From: Henriciella sp.
GTDB taxonomy: Bacteria > Pseudomonadota > Alphaproteobacteria > Caulobacterales > Hyphomonadaceae
Direction of reading: 5' to 3'
Length of the DNA stretch: 64,000 bases
NCBI GenBank assembly: GCA_017642885.1
Contig: JAEPOM010000004.1
Coordinates: 1-64,000 of the forward strand
The first letter of the stretch is position 1. Each line of letters begins with the position of its first letter. Position numbers and translations under genes: made by a program. Below are positions 17,245-26,565 of this stretch, piece by piece. Under the pieces are notes generated by a model, which was given only the letters and a program-made list of their open reading frames with translations, ran no database searches and was not told the origin of the DNA.

Positions 17245-17493
17245 AGTCGCCGCGCCGAACAGGCGCAAACGAGATTGGTGAGAGCATAAGGAGGTCATGC
17301 AGACCCGTAGTTTCTGACAAGTGAGGACAATCCACCTGCGAGCAAGCACCCTTGAGTGCGGCCTTTTGTAAGGAACCTCATCTTGCGGAACGCATGATGG
17401 CCAGCGGCATCTAAAAGCCGCCCAAATAGGCCGAACAGATGCCCGCTAACGGCCAACCTGCAAATGACCAACGAAAATCTCTTGCCAAGGGGG
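17245..17493 (+). ncRNA. Putative bridge RNA/seekRNA of the IS1111-type element
   Basis: Non-coding region between transposase stop and right IR; stem-internal loop-hairpin with strands matching both genomic flanks (17337-17344 and 17362-17368) and a donor-end match at 17435-17442. Confidence 0.65.
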
Positions 17494-17505
17494 CGCCGTC
17501 CACAG
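17494..17505 (+). repeat. IS1111-type right subterminal inverted repeat CGCCGTCCACAG
   Basis: Reverse complement of 16130-16141. Confidence 0.85.
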
Positions 17506-17575
17506 ATGCTCGCATAGCGGTACTCTATAGCTGGCTCGCGCAATCGGAGATTTCGAACAAGGTTTGTTTTATGCC

Positions 17576-18448
17576 TTAGAGATTGTCCACGAAGGCTTGA
17601 ACTGTAGGTTCTCGCCATGTGTCGACGAGCGCCGCTGCGCTGACCGTAAAGGCAATCTTCGCGGGATGCGGGAAAGCCGCGATCTCGCCGCTTTCCAACA
17701 GAGGGGCGATCGCCGATTTTGGCGCGGTGGTGATGATATCTGTGGCTTTCGCCATTTCGATGCAGGCCGTCTGGCTGAGCAGGCGATATTTCGGAAATTG
17801 GCTTGCTTGCAGTAGCTCTCGGGTCTCGGCAGGAAGGTTTGCCTCGAAGACAGGATCGTAGCCGGCGATGGCCCATTCAAACTCCAGGATCGCCGCTTCG
17901 CTGCGATCCGTTTTCAACACATCATGGTCAGGGCGGCAGACGACCATATAGGGTTCATTGAATAGTTCCTTGGTGCGCAATCGGTTGGCGTGGGGAAGGC
18001 CGCGTATGGTGGTCGTGTGATAGATTAGGATGTGAATGCGGCGCTGAACCAATTCTTCCACGGCATGAGCAGGCGGCATCGTCTCTGCCGTGATCCGGGT
18101 GCGGGGAAACCGCTGGCGAAAACCCAAAATGGCCGGATGTATCAGAGTTTCGAGAATGGCTGGCCCGCTGACCACGTTTAACTCACGCTCGCCGCCGCGA
18201 GTTTCCGCTTTGACCGTCTCAGCGTGGGCAAGAAGGTCTAATCCCATCGGGTAGAGCCGCTTGCCAGCGTCGGTCGGTGCGACAGAGCGCGTGGTGCGGT
18301 GAAAAAGCGTGACGCCCCAAGCTGCTTCTAAAGTTTGTATACTCTTCGTCACCGCCGATTGCGACAAACCAATCTCGTCGGCGGCCTTCGAAAAACTGCC
18401 CAGCCGGTACACGGATTCGAAATGTCGAATGAGGCGGAGGTCAATCAT
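17576..18448 (-). CDS. LysR-family transcriptional regulator
   Basis: MIDLRLIRHFESVYRLGSFSKAADEIGLSQSAVTKSIQTLEAAWGVTLFHRTTRSVAPTDAG. Confidence 0.9.
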   Translation of the reverse strand: MIDLRLIRHFESVYRLGSFSKAADEIGLSQSAVTKSIQTLEAAWGVTLFHRTTRSVAPTDAGKRLYPMGLDLLAHAETVKAETRGGERELNVVSGPAILETLIHPAILGFRQRFPRTRITAETMPPAHAVEELVQRRIHILIYHTTTIRGLPHANRLRTKELFNEPYMVVCRPDHDVLKTDRSEAAILEFEWAIAGYDPVFEANLPAETRELLQASQFPKYRLLSQTACIEMAKATDIITTAPKSAIAPLLESGEIAAFPHPAKIAFTVSAAALVDTWREPTVQAFVDNL

Positions 18449-18559
18449 ATATTCCAATGAGTAATCAATATTCCCTATAATTTCAATTCTAAGAATGGAT
18501 AGAGTCGCGTATCGCATCCTGAGAGCGCTGTTCAGGCGCCGTTTGAGGAGGATTTTGTC

Positions 18560-19507
18560 ATGTACCTAGAAGAGTTGATCTCATCAAAGATCACCGTACT
18601 CGCCATTCCGGTTTTCTTTGCCGCGATCGCCATGGAAACGATTGCGGTGCGCGTCTTCAAAGCGCGCGGTAGCATGGACGCCAAAGACGACCTGGTCAGC
18701 ATTTTTCTCGGCCTGATGAGCGTGGTGACCAACGGCGCCGTGGCGTTCCTGACGGTGGGAATGTTATTCTGGGCGGCGCAGTACCGGATTGCGACCATAC
18801 CTTTGTCGATTGTATCGATCATTGCCTGTTTCGTGATCGATGACTTGCGCTACTATCTCCATCACCGTATCGCGCATCGCGTTCGCTGGCCCTGGGCGAT
18901 GCATGTCACCCATCACTCCAGCACACATTTCGATTTCGCGGTTGCGCTCAGACAAGGTTGGACCAAGCACTTCTCGGGAACGACATTCCTAAAAATTCCG
19001 CTCGTCCTGATCGGATTTGATCCCGTTCTCGTCCTGTTTTGCGGGGCCTTGAATGCCATTTACCAGTTCTTCCTGCACACCGAGACAATCGATAAGCTGC
19101 CCCGTTGGTATGAAGCGGTGTTCAACACGCCCTCCCACCACAGGGTGCATCATGGGAAGAACCCGAAATATCTCGACATGAATTACGCCGGAACCTTGAT
19201 CATCTGGGATAAAATGTTCGGCACGTTCACGGCAGAAGACCCTGAAGACAAGCCGGATTACGGGCTCGTAAAGGACCTGGAAACTCTAAATCCGCTCACC
19301 ATCATTTTCCATGAATACTGGAGCATCGCGAAGGATGTGTTCGGTTCTGGGCGTAGCTTCAAAGATCGCCTGATGTACATTTTTGCCCAGCCCGGCTGGA
19401 GCCATGACGGATCGCGGCAAACGTCACTTCAAATCAAGGCGGACGCTGATGCGTCGACCAAAACCGATTACGCTTCGGGTGCGGTTACGCCAGCGCCGTC
19501 AGCCTGA
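18560..19507 (+). CDS. Sterol desaturase/fatty acid hydroxylase family protein
   Basis: His clusters HHRIAH, HVTHHSSTHF, HRVHHGKN. Confidence 0.88.
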   Translation: MYLEELISSKITVLAIPVFFAAIAMETIAVRVFKARGSMDAKDDLVSIFLGLMSVVTNGAVAFLTVGMLFWAAQYRIATIPLSIVSIIACFVIDDLRYYLHHRIAHRVRWPWAMHVTHHSSTHFDFAVALRQGWTKHFSGTTFLKIPLVLIGFDPVLVLFCGALNAIYQFFLHTETIDKLPRWYEAVFNTPSHHRVHHGKNPKYLDMNYAGTLIIWDKMFGTFTAEDPEDKPDYGLVKDLETLNPLTIIFHEYWSIAKDVFGSGRSFKDRLMYIFAQPGWSHDGSRQTSLQIKADADASTKTDYASGAVTPAPSA

Positions 19508-19518
19508 GGTCCACCTCG

Positions 19519-20112
19519 ATGCCGACTCACTTTGCCGCCTCAGAGCTCATTCTGACCATCGCCTGTCTGGGCGCCATGTGGGTCCTGTGGAATCGATCCA
19601 TCCGGTTTGCCGCGATCGGGATGGGAATATTGGGGCTTGCGGCAGGACTGGGCACGATCCGCTTCGCATTTGGGCTGGGTCCTGAATTTGCTGTGGTCCA
19701 TCGTATGGTCTCGCAACATGGTGGCCTGATCGCCGCGGGCTTGATTGTTTTGTCGTTGGTTGACGGCGTCGTCTCGTCGGAGCGTCGCCTGAGCTATCTC
19801 CTCGTCACGGGAGGCGCTGTTGCGGTTTCAACGATTGCAGGGCTGATCAATAGCAGCCTGCAGCCGCTCATTCTGTTGGCATGGGCAATGATCATAATGA
19901 TGCTCTCGCCATTGCAACCGTTTCAAAAAAGCGGCACGCGTATCCTGGCTTTCACCTTCGCCGCGATCCTTCCGCTCAATGCGCTGTTTGTGCGGCGCTC
20001 GCCCGCGCTGGGTGTTGATCTCAGCTGGCATCTTTATCATGTTTTGCTCGCAGTCTGGGTGGTCGCGCTTGCGGCAATACTCGTTTCGACCCGCGATGAG
20101 AGTCCGGCTTAG
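19519..20112 (+). CDS. Multi-TM membrane protein, hypothetical
   Basis: Hydrophobic segments; follows the desaturase closely. Confidence 0.6.
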   Translation: MPTHFAASELILTIACLGAMWVLWNRSIRFAAIGMGILGLAAGLGTIRFAFGLGPEFAVVHRMVSQHGGLIAAGLIVLSLVDGVVSSERRLSYLLVTGGAVAVSTIAGLINSSLQPLILLAWAMIIMMLSPLQPFQKSGTRILAFTFAAILPLNALFVRRSPALGVDLSWHLYHVLLAVWVVALAAILVSTRDESPA

Positions 20113-20219
20113 AAGAGCGATTAAAATCGACTTCGCTGCTCAAGCAGATGTTCGACTGTTTTGTCTTCTTTTGCTCGCCATTCGGACCACTATGGGGAGT
20201 GTTGAGTACAGGTCTAGAA

Positions 20220-20258
20220 CACGAAAGTGTCTAACCTGTTGGGTTAGACACTTTCGTG
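20220..20258. terminator. 17-bp perfect hairpin CACGAAAGTGTCTAACC-tgttg-GGTTAGACACTTTCGTG
   Basis: Direct reading; between a + gene and a - tRNA; lacks a clear U-run. Confidence 0.55.
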
Positions 20259-20297
20259 AGAAAATATCTAAGTGATACCAATGGTCTAAGATTTGGG

Positions 20298-20387
20298 TGG
20301 CGGAGAGGAAGGGATTCGAACCCTCGATACGCGTAAACGTATACGCCCTTAGCAGGGGCGCGCCTTCAGCCACTCGGCCACCTCTCC
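20298..20387 (-). tRNA. tRNA-Ser (anticodon GCT), CCA encoded
   Basis: Minus strand GGAGAGGTGGCCGAGTGGCTGAAGGCGCGCCCCTGCTAAGGGCGTATACGTTTACGCGTATCGAGGGTTCGAATCCCTTCCTCTCCGCCA. Confidence 0.95.
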
Positions 20388-20504
20388 GCGAGGAGGAAAC
20401 CCCTAAATATTTCGCGCATCGATGGCAAGCGCCGATTTGGTGCCAGCTGAGGCTTTTCGCAGATGGGCTTGCAAGCGTGCGGGCGCGGGCCTATTCCCGG
20501 GGGC

Positions 20505-21119
20505 ATGAACAAGATTACTCTTCACAAGGGCGACTTGCCCGCTGGGTTAAATCTCGGCGATGTGGTCGCCGTCGATACGGAGGCGATGGGCCTCAACCCT
20601 GTGCGCGATGCCCTGTGCGTCGTGCAGCTATCGTCCGGCGATGGATCGGCACATGTGGTGCAATTATCGCGCGATTATGATTGCCCGAACCTGAAACGGC
20701 TCCTGGCGGACGAATCGGTGCTCAAGATTTTTCACTTTGCCAGGTTTGATGTTGCGATGATGAAGAAGTGGCTGGGCGTCGATTGCACGCCGGTCTGGTG
20801 CACCAAGATCGCATCAAAGCTGTCACGCACATATACGGACCGTCACGGCCTGAAGGATGTCACTCGGGAATTGATTGGTGCGAATATGGATAAGTCGCAG
20901 CAATCCTCTGACTGGGGCGCGGCGGAACTGAGCGATCAGCAGCTGCAATATGCAGCGAGCGATGTCCTGCACCTGCACGAAATTCGTGACGGACTGTCGG
21001 CCATGCTGGAACGGGAAGGGCGCACTGCGCTGGCCCAGGCTTGCTTCGACTTCTTGCCGGTACGGGCTGAGCTGGATCTGCTCGGCTGGGACGAAACGGA
21101 TATTTTTGCGCACAGCTAA
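20505..21119 (+). CDS. Ribonuclease D-like 3'-5' exonuclease
   Basis: VVAVDTEAMGLN; FHFARFDVAMM; QLQYAASDVLHLHEI. Confidence 0.88.
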   Translation: MNKITLHKGDLPAGLNLGDVVAVDTEAMGLNPVRDALCVVQLSSGDGSAHVVQLSRDYDCPNLKRLLADESVLKIFHFARFDVAMMKKWLGVDCTPVWCTKIASKLSRTYTDRHGLKDVTRELIGANMDKSQQSSDWGAAELSDQQLQYAASDVLHLHEIRDGLSAMLEREGRTALAQACFDFLPVRAELDLLGWDETDIFAHS

Positions 21120-21186
21120 GCGAGTGTGACGGATCTGTCATGACAGTGCCCTGTTCGTGCTCCATTTTTTCGCGTAGGACTGAACG

Positions 21187-21849
21187 ATGAATACCGCGCA
21201 CACCGAAATGCTCGCTCAATGGGCGCCGCAGCGACAGATGACGCTGGCGCAGGCGCGACGGCGATCCTCGACGGTTGGGCTGCTGCGCGTGGTGTTTGTC
21301 GCGTGCGCCGCGATCTCGGCCGGCGTGATTATCGGCCCGATTGCGGCGACAGCTTTGTCCAGCAATGGCCAACAGATCGACCAGGTGGCGGCGGACGAGG
21401 TGATCACGATGGTCAATGCACGTTTCACCGGACGCAATATTGCTGGAGACGCGTATGTCATTACCGCGGCAGAAGCGCGCCGGCGCCGCGCAGATTCGAG
21501 TATTGTCGATCTCATCAATCCGAGACTGGTTGACGATAAAGGAACCGAAGTTGGGGCTCCGATTGGTGTCTACTACCAAAATTCTGAGTATCTGGATCTG
21601 TTTCAGGCGGTGTCTGTCCGAGATTCCGACGGCTATGAGTTTGACACCACCGCGGCACGCGTCTTCGTTCAGCAGGGGCGTGTGCAAGGAATTGAACCGC
21701 TGAGCGGTAACGGACCCCTTGGCGATGTGCGCGCAGACTCGTATGAAATTGAAGACGACGGTAACCGTGTAATCCTGCGCGGTAATGTTAATCTGACAAT
21801 CTATCCTGACGGTCCAGAAACGACTGAGGAAGATGGCACAGAAGAGTAG
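21187..21849 (+). CDS. lptC: LPS export ABC transporter periplasmic protein LptC
   Basis: N-terminal TM, YEFDTTAARVFVQQGRVQGIEPLSGNGPLGDVRADSYEI; gene order lptC-lptA-lptB-rpoN. Confidence 0.85.
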   Translation: MNTAHTEMLAQWAPQRQMTLAQARRRSSTVGLLRVVFVACAAISAGVIIGPIAATALSSNGQQIDQVAADEVITMVNARFTGRNIAGDAYVITAAEARRRRADSSIVDLINPRLVDDKGTEVGAPIGVYYQNSEYLDLFQAVSVRDSDGYEFDTTAARVFVQQGRVQGIEPLSGNGPLGDVRADSYEIEDDGNRVILRGNVNLTIYPDGPETTEEDGTEE

Positions 21850-21854
21850 AGGCG

Positions 21855-22367
21855 ATGTCGATGAGAATTATGGCTGCCGCAGGCGCGTTATCTGTTTTGA
21901 CCATGGGAACAGCGGTTGCGCAGGTTTCTGGTGAAGGCGGCCCGATCCGCGTGAATGCCGATCGCTCCGAAGTGCTCGACAAGGAACGCAAGGTTATCCT
22001 GATCGACAATGTCGACATTACACAAGGCACGGCGCGCCTTCGAGCGGACGTGGTCACTCTTGAATATGGCGGTGGTGGCAACACATCTACCAATGGTCTC
22101 GGGTCGAATTTCGGAGATATTCGGACCATGACGGCGCGTGGGAATGTATTTTATGTGACTCCAGAGTTTAAGGCGAATGGCGATCTCGGCATCTACGTAG
22201 CCGCCAATGACACGATCACTTTGACGGGTAACGTCGTCATGATCCGAGGCGAGGATGTGGCCAAAGGCGAGCGCCTGACCATGGAATTGGAAGCCGGAAA
22301 GACAACTCTTGATGGCGGCGATAGCCAGGTAAATCTGGTGATCACGCCGAACGAAAACAATAATTGA
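21855..22367 (+). CDS. lptA: LptA/OstA-like LPS transport periplasmic protein
   Basis: IRVNADRSEVLDKERKVILIDNVDITQGTARLRADVVTLEY; context. Confidence 0.88.
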   Translation: MSMRIMAAAGALSVLTMGTAVAQVSGEGGPIRVNADRSEVLDKERKVILIDNVDITQGTARLRADVVTLEYGGGGNTSTNGLGSNFGDIRTMTARGNVFYVTPEFKANGDLGIYVAANDTITLTGNVVMIRGEDVAKGERLTMELEAGKTTLDGGDSQVNLVITPNENNN

Positions 22368-22457
22368 TGAAATTCGTTGTTTCGGTCTAAACGGATTTTA
22401 AGCCTGTTATTCTAAGTGGTTAAGCTAGGAGCTGATCACTAAAGGGAGCTGAAACAT

Positions 22458-23192
22458 ATGGACCAGACCGGCCAAGGCCTTGTCGCAACCGGACTCGCCA
22501 AGTCATTTGGCAAGCGCCAGGTTGTCCATGATGTTTCGCTGAGTTTGCAGCGGGGCGAAGTTGTGGGGCTGCTCGGACCTAACGGGGCGGGCAAAACGAC
22601 GTGTTTCTACATGATAATGGGATTGATCGGGGCTGATGACGGCTCGATCCGTATCGATGGCGCGGATGTAACGGCCCTGCCGATGTATCAACGCGCCCGA
22701 TTAGGGCTCGGTTATCTGCCACAGGAAGCCAGTATTTTCCGCGGCATGAATGTCGAAGAGAATATCATGGCTGTCGTCGAGCTGGTTGAGCGCGACAAGT
22801 CTGAACGCCAGAATCAGGTCGATTCTCTTTTAGAAGAGTTGCACATCACGCATTTGCGCAAGCAACCATCGACCAGTCTGTCAGGCGGTGAACGCCGCCG
22901 GGTTGAGATTGCGCGTGCGCTTGCATCACGTCCGGCTTTCATGCTGCTGGACGAGCCTTTTACCGGGATCGATCCGTTGGCGATTTCTGATATTTCCGAT
23001 CTTGTCGGTTATCTCAAGGAACGCGGCCTCGGCGTTCTCATCACGGATCACCAGGTTCGTGAAACGCTCCAAATCGTTGATCGTGCATCGATCATTTATG
23101 AGGGCAGCGTGTTGTTCGAAGGACAACCGCAGGAAGTTCTCGACAATGACGATGTCCGCCGGGTCTATCTCGGCCAGAGATTTGCGGCGTAG
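22458..23192 (+). CDS. lptB: LPS export ABC transporter ATP-binding protein LptB
   Basis: GLLGPNGAGKTTCFYMIMGLI; LGYLPQEASIFRGMNVEENI; LSGGERRRVEIARAL. Confidence 0.95.
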   Translation: MDQTGQGLVATGLAKSFGKRQVVHDVSLSLQRGEVVGLLGPNGAGKTTCFYMIMGLIGADDGSIRIDGADVTALPMYQRARLGLGYLPQEASIFRGMNVEENIMAVVELVERDKSERQNQVDSLLEELHITHLRKQPSTSLSGGERRRVEIARALASRPAFMLLDEPFTGIDPLAISDISDLVGYLKERGLGVLITDHQVRETLQIVDRASIIYEGSVLFEGQPQEVLDNDDVRRVYLGQRFAA

Positions 23193-23203
23193 AGGACGAG
23201 ACA

Positions 23204-24718
23204 ATGAGTGCCTATCAACGCTTAGACATGCGCCAGGGGCAATCCCTGATGATGACGCCGCAACTTCAGCAAGCGATCAAGCTGCTGCAATTGTCAAACA
23301 TCGAACTAGCCGAATTCGTCGCCGAAGAGATTGAGCGCAATCCACTTCTTGAGCGCAGTGAGAACGGCGGGCTGAACGAGCCTGCACCAGAAAGTGACGT
23401 CGACAAATCCAAAGGCCGCGACGAGCTCGCGCTGGATGGATCCGAAGGCATGGCCAATGCCCGGGATGCCGTTGATGCGTCCGACAGCGATATGTATGAG
23501 GCCGGTACGGGCTCAGACGAAGCGCGTACGGCAAACAGTCAGGTGTCCGGACCGTCCGCCAGTACTGATTGGTCCACGGTTGGATCAGGCCGTGGCGGCG
23601 GTGAGGATTTCGATTTCGAAGGCTCACTGACCAGCGAGAAATCCCTGCACCAGCATCTGCACGACCAACTTTCCATGGCGGGCTTGAGTCAAGCCGATAG
23701 CTTGATCGGCGCACGTCTGATCGATGAGACGGACGATTCCGGCTTCTGCAAAGTCGAAATCCATGAAGTCGCTAAGGCGCTCGGCGCCGACTCCGCAAAT
23801 GTCGAAGCCGTCCTCCACGTCTGTCAGGGCTTTGACCCGACCGGCGTGATGGCGCGCGACTTGACCGAGTGTCTTGCACTACAACTGAAAGAGCAGGATC
23901 GCCTGGATCCGGTGATGCAGACCTTCCTTGAAAACCTCCACCTGGTGGCCAAGCACGATATCAAAGGCCTCGGTGAGGCTTGCGGCGTCGACAAAGAAGA
24001 CGTGATGGACATGATCGCAGAATTGCGATCGCTCAGCCCGCGTCCGGCTTCCGGCTTTGCGACTGAGGCCACGATCGCCGTGGCACCTGATGTTTTCGTC
24101 AAGGAAATGCCGAACGGAATGTTCGCAGTTGAGCTGAACAGCGAGACCCTTCCGCGCGTTCTGATGGACAAGGCTTACTATGCCGAAGTCTCGGCACTGC
24201 CGATGCGGGATAAAGAAAAAGAGTTCATCTCTGAATGCGCGTCGAATGCGACCTGGCTGATTAAATCACTGGACCAACGCGCGCGGACAATCCTGAAAGT
24301 TGCGAGCGAGATCGTTCGTCAACAGGATGCTTTCTTCGCGCATGGCGTGGCCCACCTGCGACCGCTCAATCTCAAACAAGTCGCTGACGCGATTGAGATG
24401 CACGAGTCGACGGTGAGCCGTGTCACCAGTAATAAATACATGGCCACGCCCCGCGGATTATTTGAGCTGAAATACTTCTTCTCAGCTGCGATCCCATCCA
24501 CTGGCGGCGGCGAGGCGCACTCTGCTGAGGCTGTTCGCTATCGGATCAAGCAACTGATCGAAGATGAAGGCGAGAAGGTTCTGTCGGATGACAAGATCGT
24601 TGAGATTCTGACCGAATTCGGCATCGAAATCGCCCGACGCACGGTTGCAAAGTACCGCGAGAGCCTCGGAATTCCGAGCTCGGTGCAACGCCGCCGCGTG
24701 CTCAAAGCGAGCGCTTAA
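23204..24718 (+). CDS. rpoN: RNA polymerase sigma-54 factor
   Basis: QSLMMTPQLQQAIKLLQLSNIEL; RPLNLKQVADAIEMHESTVSRVTSNKYMATPRG; IARRTVAKYRESLGIPSSVQRR. Confidence 0.96.
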   Translation: MSAYQRLDMRQGQSLMMTPQLQQAIKLLQLSNIELAEFVAEEIERNPLLERSENGGLNEPAPESDVDKSKGRDELALDGSEGMANARDAVDASDSDMYEAGTGSDEARTANSQVSGPSASTDWSTVGSGRGGGEDFDFEGSLTSEKSLHQHLHDQLSMAGLSQADSLIGARLIDETDDSGFCKVEIHEVAKALGADSANVEAVLHVCQGFDPTGVMARDLTECLALQLKEQDRLDPVMQTFLENLHLVAKHDIKGLGEACGVDKEDVMDMIAELRSLSPRPASGFATEATIAVAPDVFVKEMPNGMFAVELNSETLPRVLMDKAYYAEVSALPMRDKEKEFISECASNATWLIKSLDQRARTILKVASEIVRQQDAFFAHGVAHLRPLNLKQVADAIEMHESTVSRVTSNKYMATPRGLFELKYFFSAAIPSTGGGEAHSAEAVRYRIKQLIEDEGEKVLSDDKIVEILTEFGIEIARRTVAKYRESLGIPSSVQRRRVLKASA

Positions 24719-24879
24719 GTAGACTTCTGGTGCCGCGGAACGGGTGCTGATTGTGTCCGCTTTGGGTCAAGAGCGGACGCAATGCGAATTCATGCTTCTG
24801 GCGTAGCCGATCATGATCGCGCCTTGAGAATTGCCTAACAATCGATAGGGTCTCTTCGCGTGCATCATTGGGGGGCGGC

Positions 24880-26136
24880 ATGATTCGAGCCATTTCACTG
24901 GCAATAGCTTTTCCCTTGCTTCTCGCTGGTTGCGCGTTTTTCATGCAAGACCGAATTCACTATACGTTTGACCCACAAACGGATGCGCCATGTACCGACT
25001 GCCTGCCAGCGACTGATGGCTCGGACCTCGTCGGCATCGCTTTATCAGGCGGAGGCTCTCGCGCTTCAGTCTTTGGCGCGGCAGCACTCGAGATTCTGGC
25101 TGAAGAAGGCATGCTTCAGCGCGCGACATATCTTTCGAGCGTGTCGGGGGGCGGATTTCCGGCGGCCTATTATTCGCTAAACAAACCGGAAGATTTTACA
25201 GCCTTCAAGCAGATGATGCGCTTCGACTTCTTGGGTAGCATGACCTATCGGCAGGTCCAAAAACCCAACCGAATTACAAGCCCGACCCGGCGCCTTTCCT
25301 CGCTTCAAGATGTTCTGGACACACAATTTATTGGTGGCGCGACCTTTGGGGACCTACCCCAGACGCCTGTACTTCTCATAAATGGCGCTCGTTATGATGA
25401 TGCTCGCCGGTTTGTGTTTGCGAACGCTCCCATTCCCGAAGAGGAAAGTGATCTTCGCCAGTTCACGGAGCCGACACTTCGGACGGCCTCTTTCTCTCTT
25501 CCTGGCTGCACCCGTGCGACACCTGCTGATTTCCCCGTTGCTCTTGCCGTTGCTATCTCGGCGGGCTTTCCGCCGCTGTTGGGACCGGCCTCGATACAAA
25601 CGACAGAAACATGCGCTGGGGCCGACCCGGCGTATTGGCACCTCGGTGACGGCGGCATTCTCGACAATTCCGGCGTTGAGACGATTGAAGATTATGCGCT
25701 GCGCGCAAAATTGGATGGCGAAGCTGCCAGCCGTCTAGTGGTATTTTCGATCGACGCCGGTCGTAGCACGGCCCCAGAAGAAATGATGTCGCAGCGCAAT
25801 CTCAAGCTTTGGACCTCGGATCCGGGCCGCGTTGTCGAACTCGTCAATCAACGAGCCAAGGCCTACCGAGACGTAGCAATCGAGCGGATGGCAAACGAGG
25901 CGGGAATAGAAATTGTCATCATCAAGATGCGCTACGTCGATGCGGAGCTGGAGACTTGGCCAGCTTCATGTGCGAAGAGAAAAGGCAAGCACGATACAAT
26001 TAAGACGGCGATTGCCAATGTGCCCACTAATCTCAGAATCAGCGATTGCGACGCTGACCTGATTGAAGCGGCAGCTGACGATGTCGTTCGACGCGCCTTG
26101 CAAGAAAATCGTGGTCTCATCGACTCGCTGAAATAG
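24880..26136 (+). CDS. Patatin-like phospholipase family lipoprotein
   Basis: Lipobox LLLAGC; GIALSGGGSRASVFGAAALEIL; SSVSGGGFPAAYY; LGDGGILDNSGVET. Confidence 0.85.
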   Translation: MIRAISLAIAFPLLLAGCAFFMQDRIHYTFDPQTDAPCTDCLPATDGSDLVGIALSGGGSRASVFGAAALEILAEEGMLQRATYLSSVSGGGFPAAYYSLNKPEDFTAFKQMMRFDFLGSMTYRQVQKPNRITSPTRRLSSLQDVLDTQFIGGATFGDLPQTPVLLINGARYDDARRFVFANAPIPEEESDLRQFTEPTLRTASFSLPGCTRATPADFPVALAVAISAGFPPLLGPASIQTTETCAGADPAYWHLGDGGILDNSGVETIEDYALRAKLDGEAASRLVVFSIDAGRSTAPEEMMSQRNLKLWTSDPGRVVELVNQRAKAYRDVAIERMANEAGIEIVIIKMRYVDAELETWPASCAKRKGKHDTIKTAIANVPTNLRISDCDADLIEAAADDVVRRALQENRGLIDSLK

Positions 26137-26565
26137 CACTAATTTGTAGTCCATACCTGATACCACGCAGTCGCGCCGCGCCCACCCACCTCATGGCGGC
26201 GGTCTTTGTTTGTTCGATTTGGAGCGCTAGCGAGCATTGGCCTTTGCAATCTCGCGGCTTTGTCTCATGATCTCTAGCCGAGAAACTCATAGGGCTGTTA
26301 TCCAGAAAATGACCTCGCTCATCAGTTACAAGAACGATCAAGGGTTCCATCGTGTGGTCTTGGAACAAGATGAATTTGTTGGAGTTTACGTGTTGGTATT
26401 CGAAACCGAGGCTGCGACGATACCAGCGCGCGATTACCTGCAAGATGACGTAGAGATGGCGAAGCTGTTTTGCCTCGAGGACTTGGGCGTACCGCGAGAT
26501 TCGTGGAAGCCGATTGTGAGACCGTCCCTTTAACGTTTTCTCCCCCGCCAATCACAGACCAAGTC

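Larger units (their letters stand above)
16126..17510 (+). mobile_element. IS110-family element, IS1111-type (subterminal inverted repeats, long 3' non-coding region)
   Basis: Subterminal IR CTGTGGACGGCG (16130-16141) / CGCCGTCCACAG (17494-17505); DEDD transposase; GATGCT present at both ends. Confidence 0.85.

Noticed and set aside
16101-17480. CAACCAAAATCT (16101-16112) vs CAACGAAAATCT (17469-17480), 11/12 match between left flank and the IS 3' region
   Set aside because: Not adjacent to the element boundary and outside the predicted internal loops; the exact matches at 17337-17344 and 17362-17368 explain targeting better. Probably chance.
17295-17876. 193-aa minus-strand ORF over the IS 3' end and LysR gene
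   Set aside because: Overlaps the putative seekRNA and is out of frame with the LysR gene; no family support.
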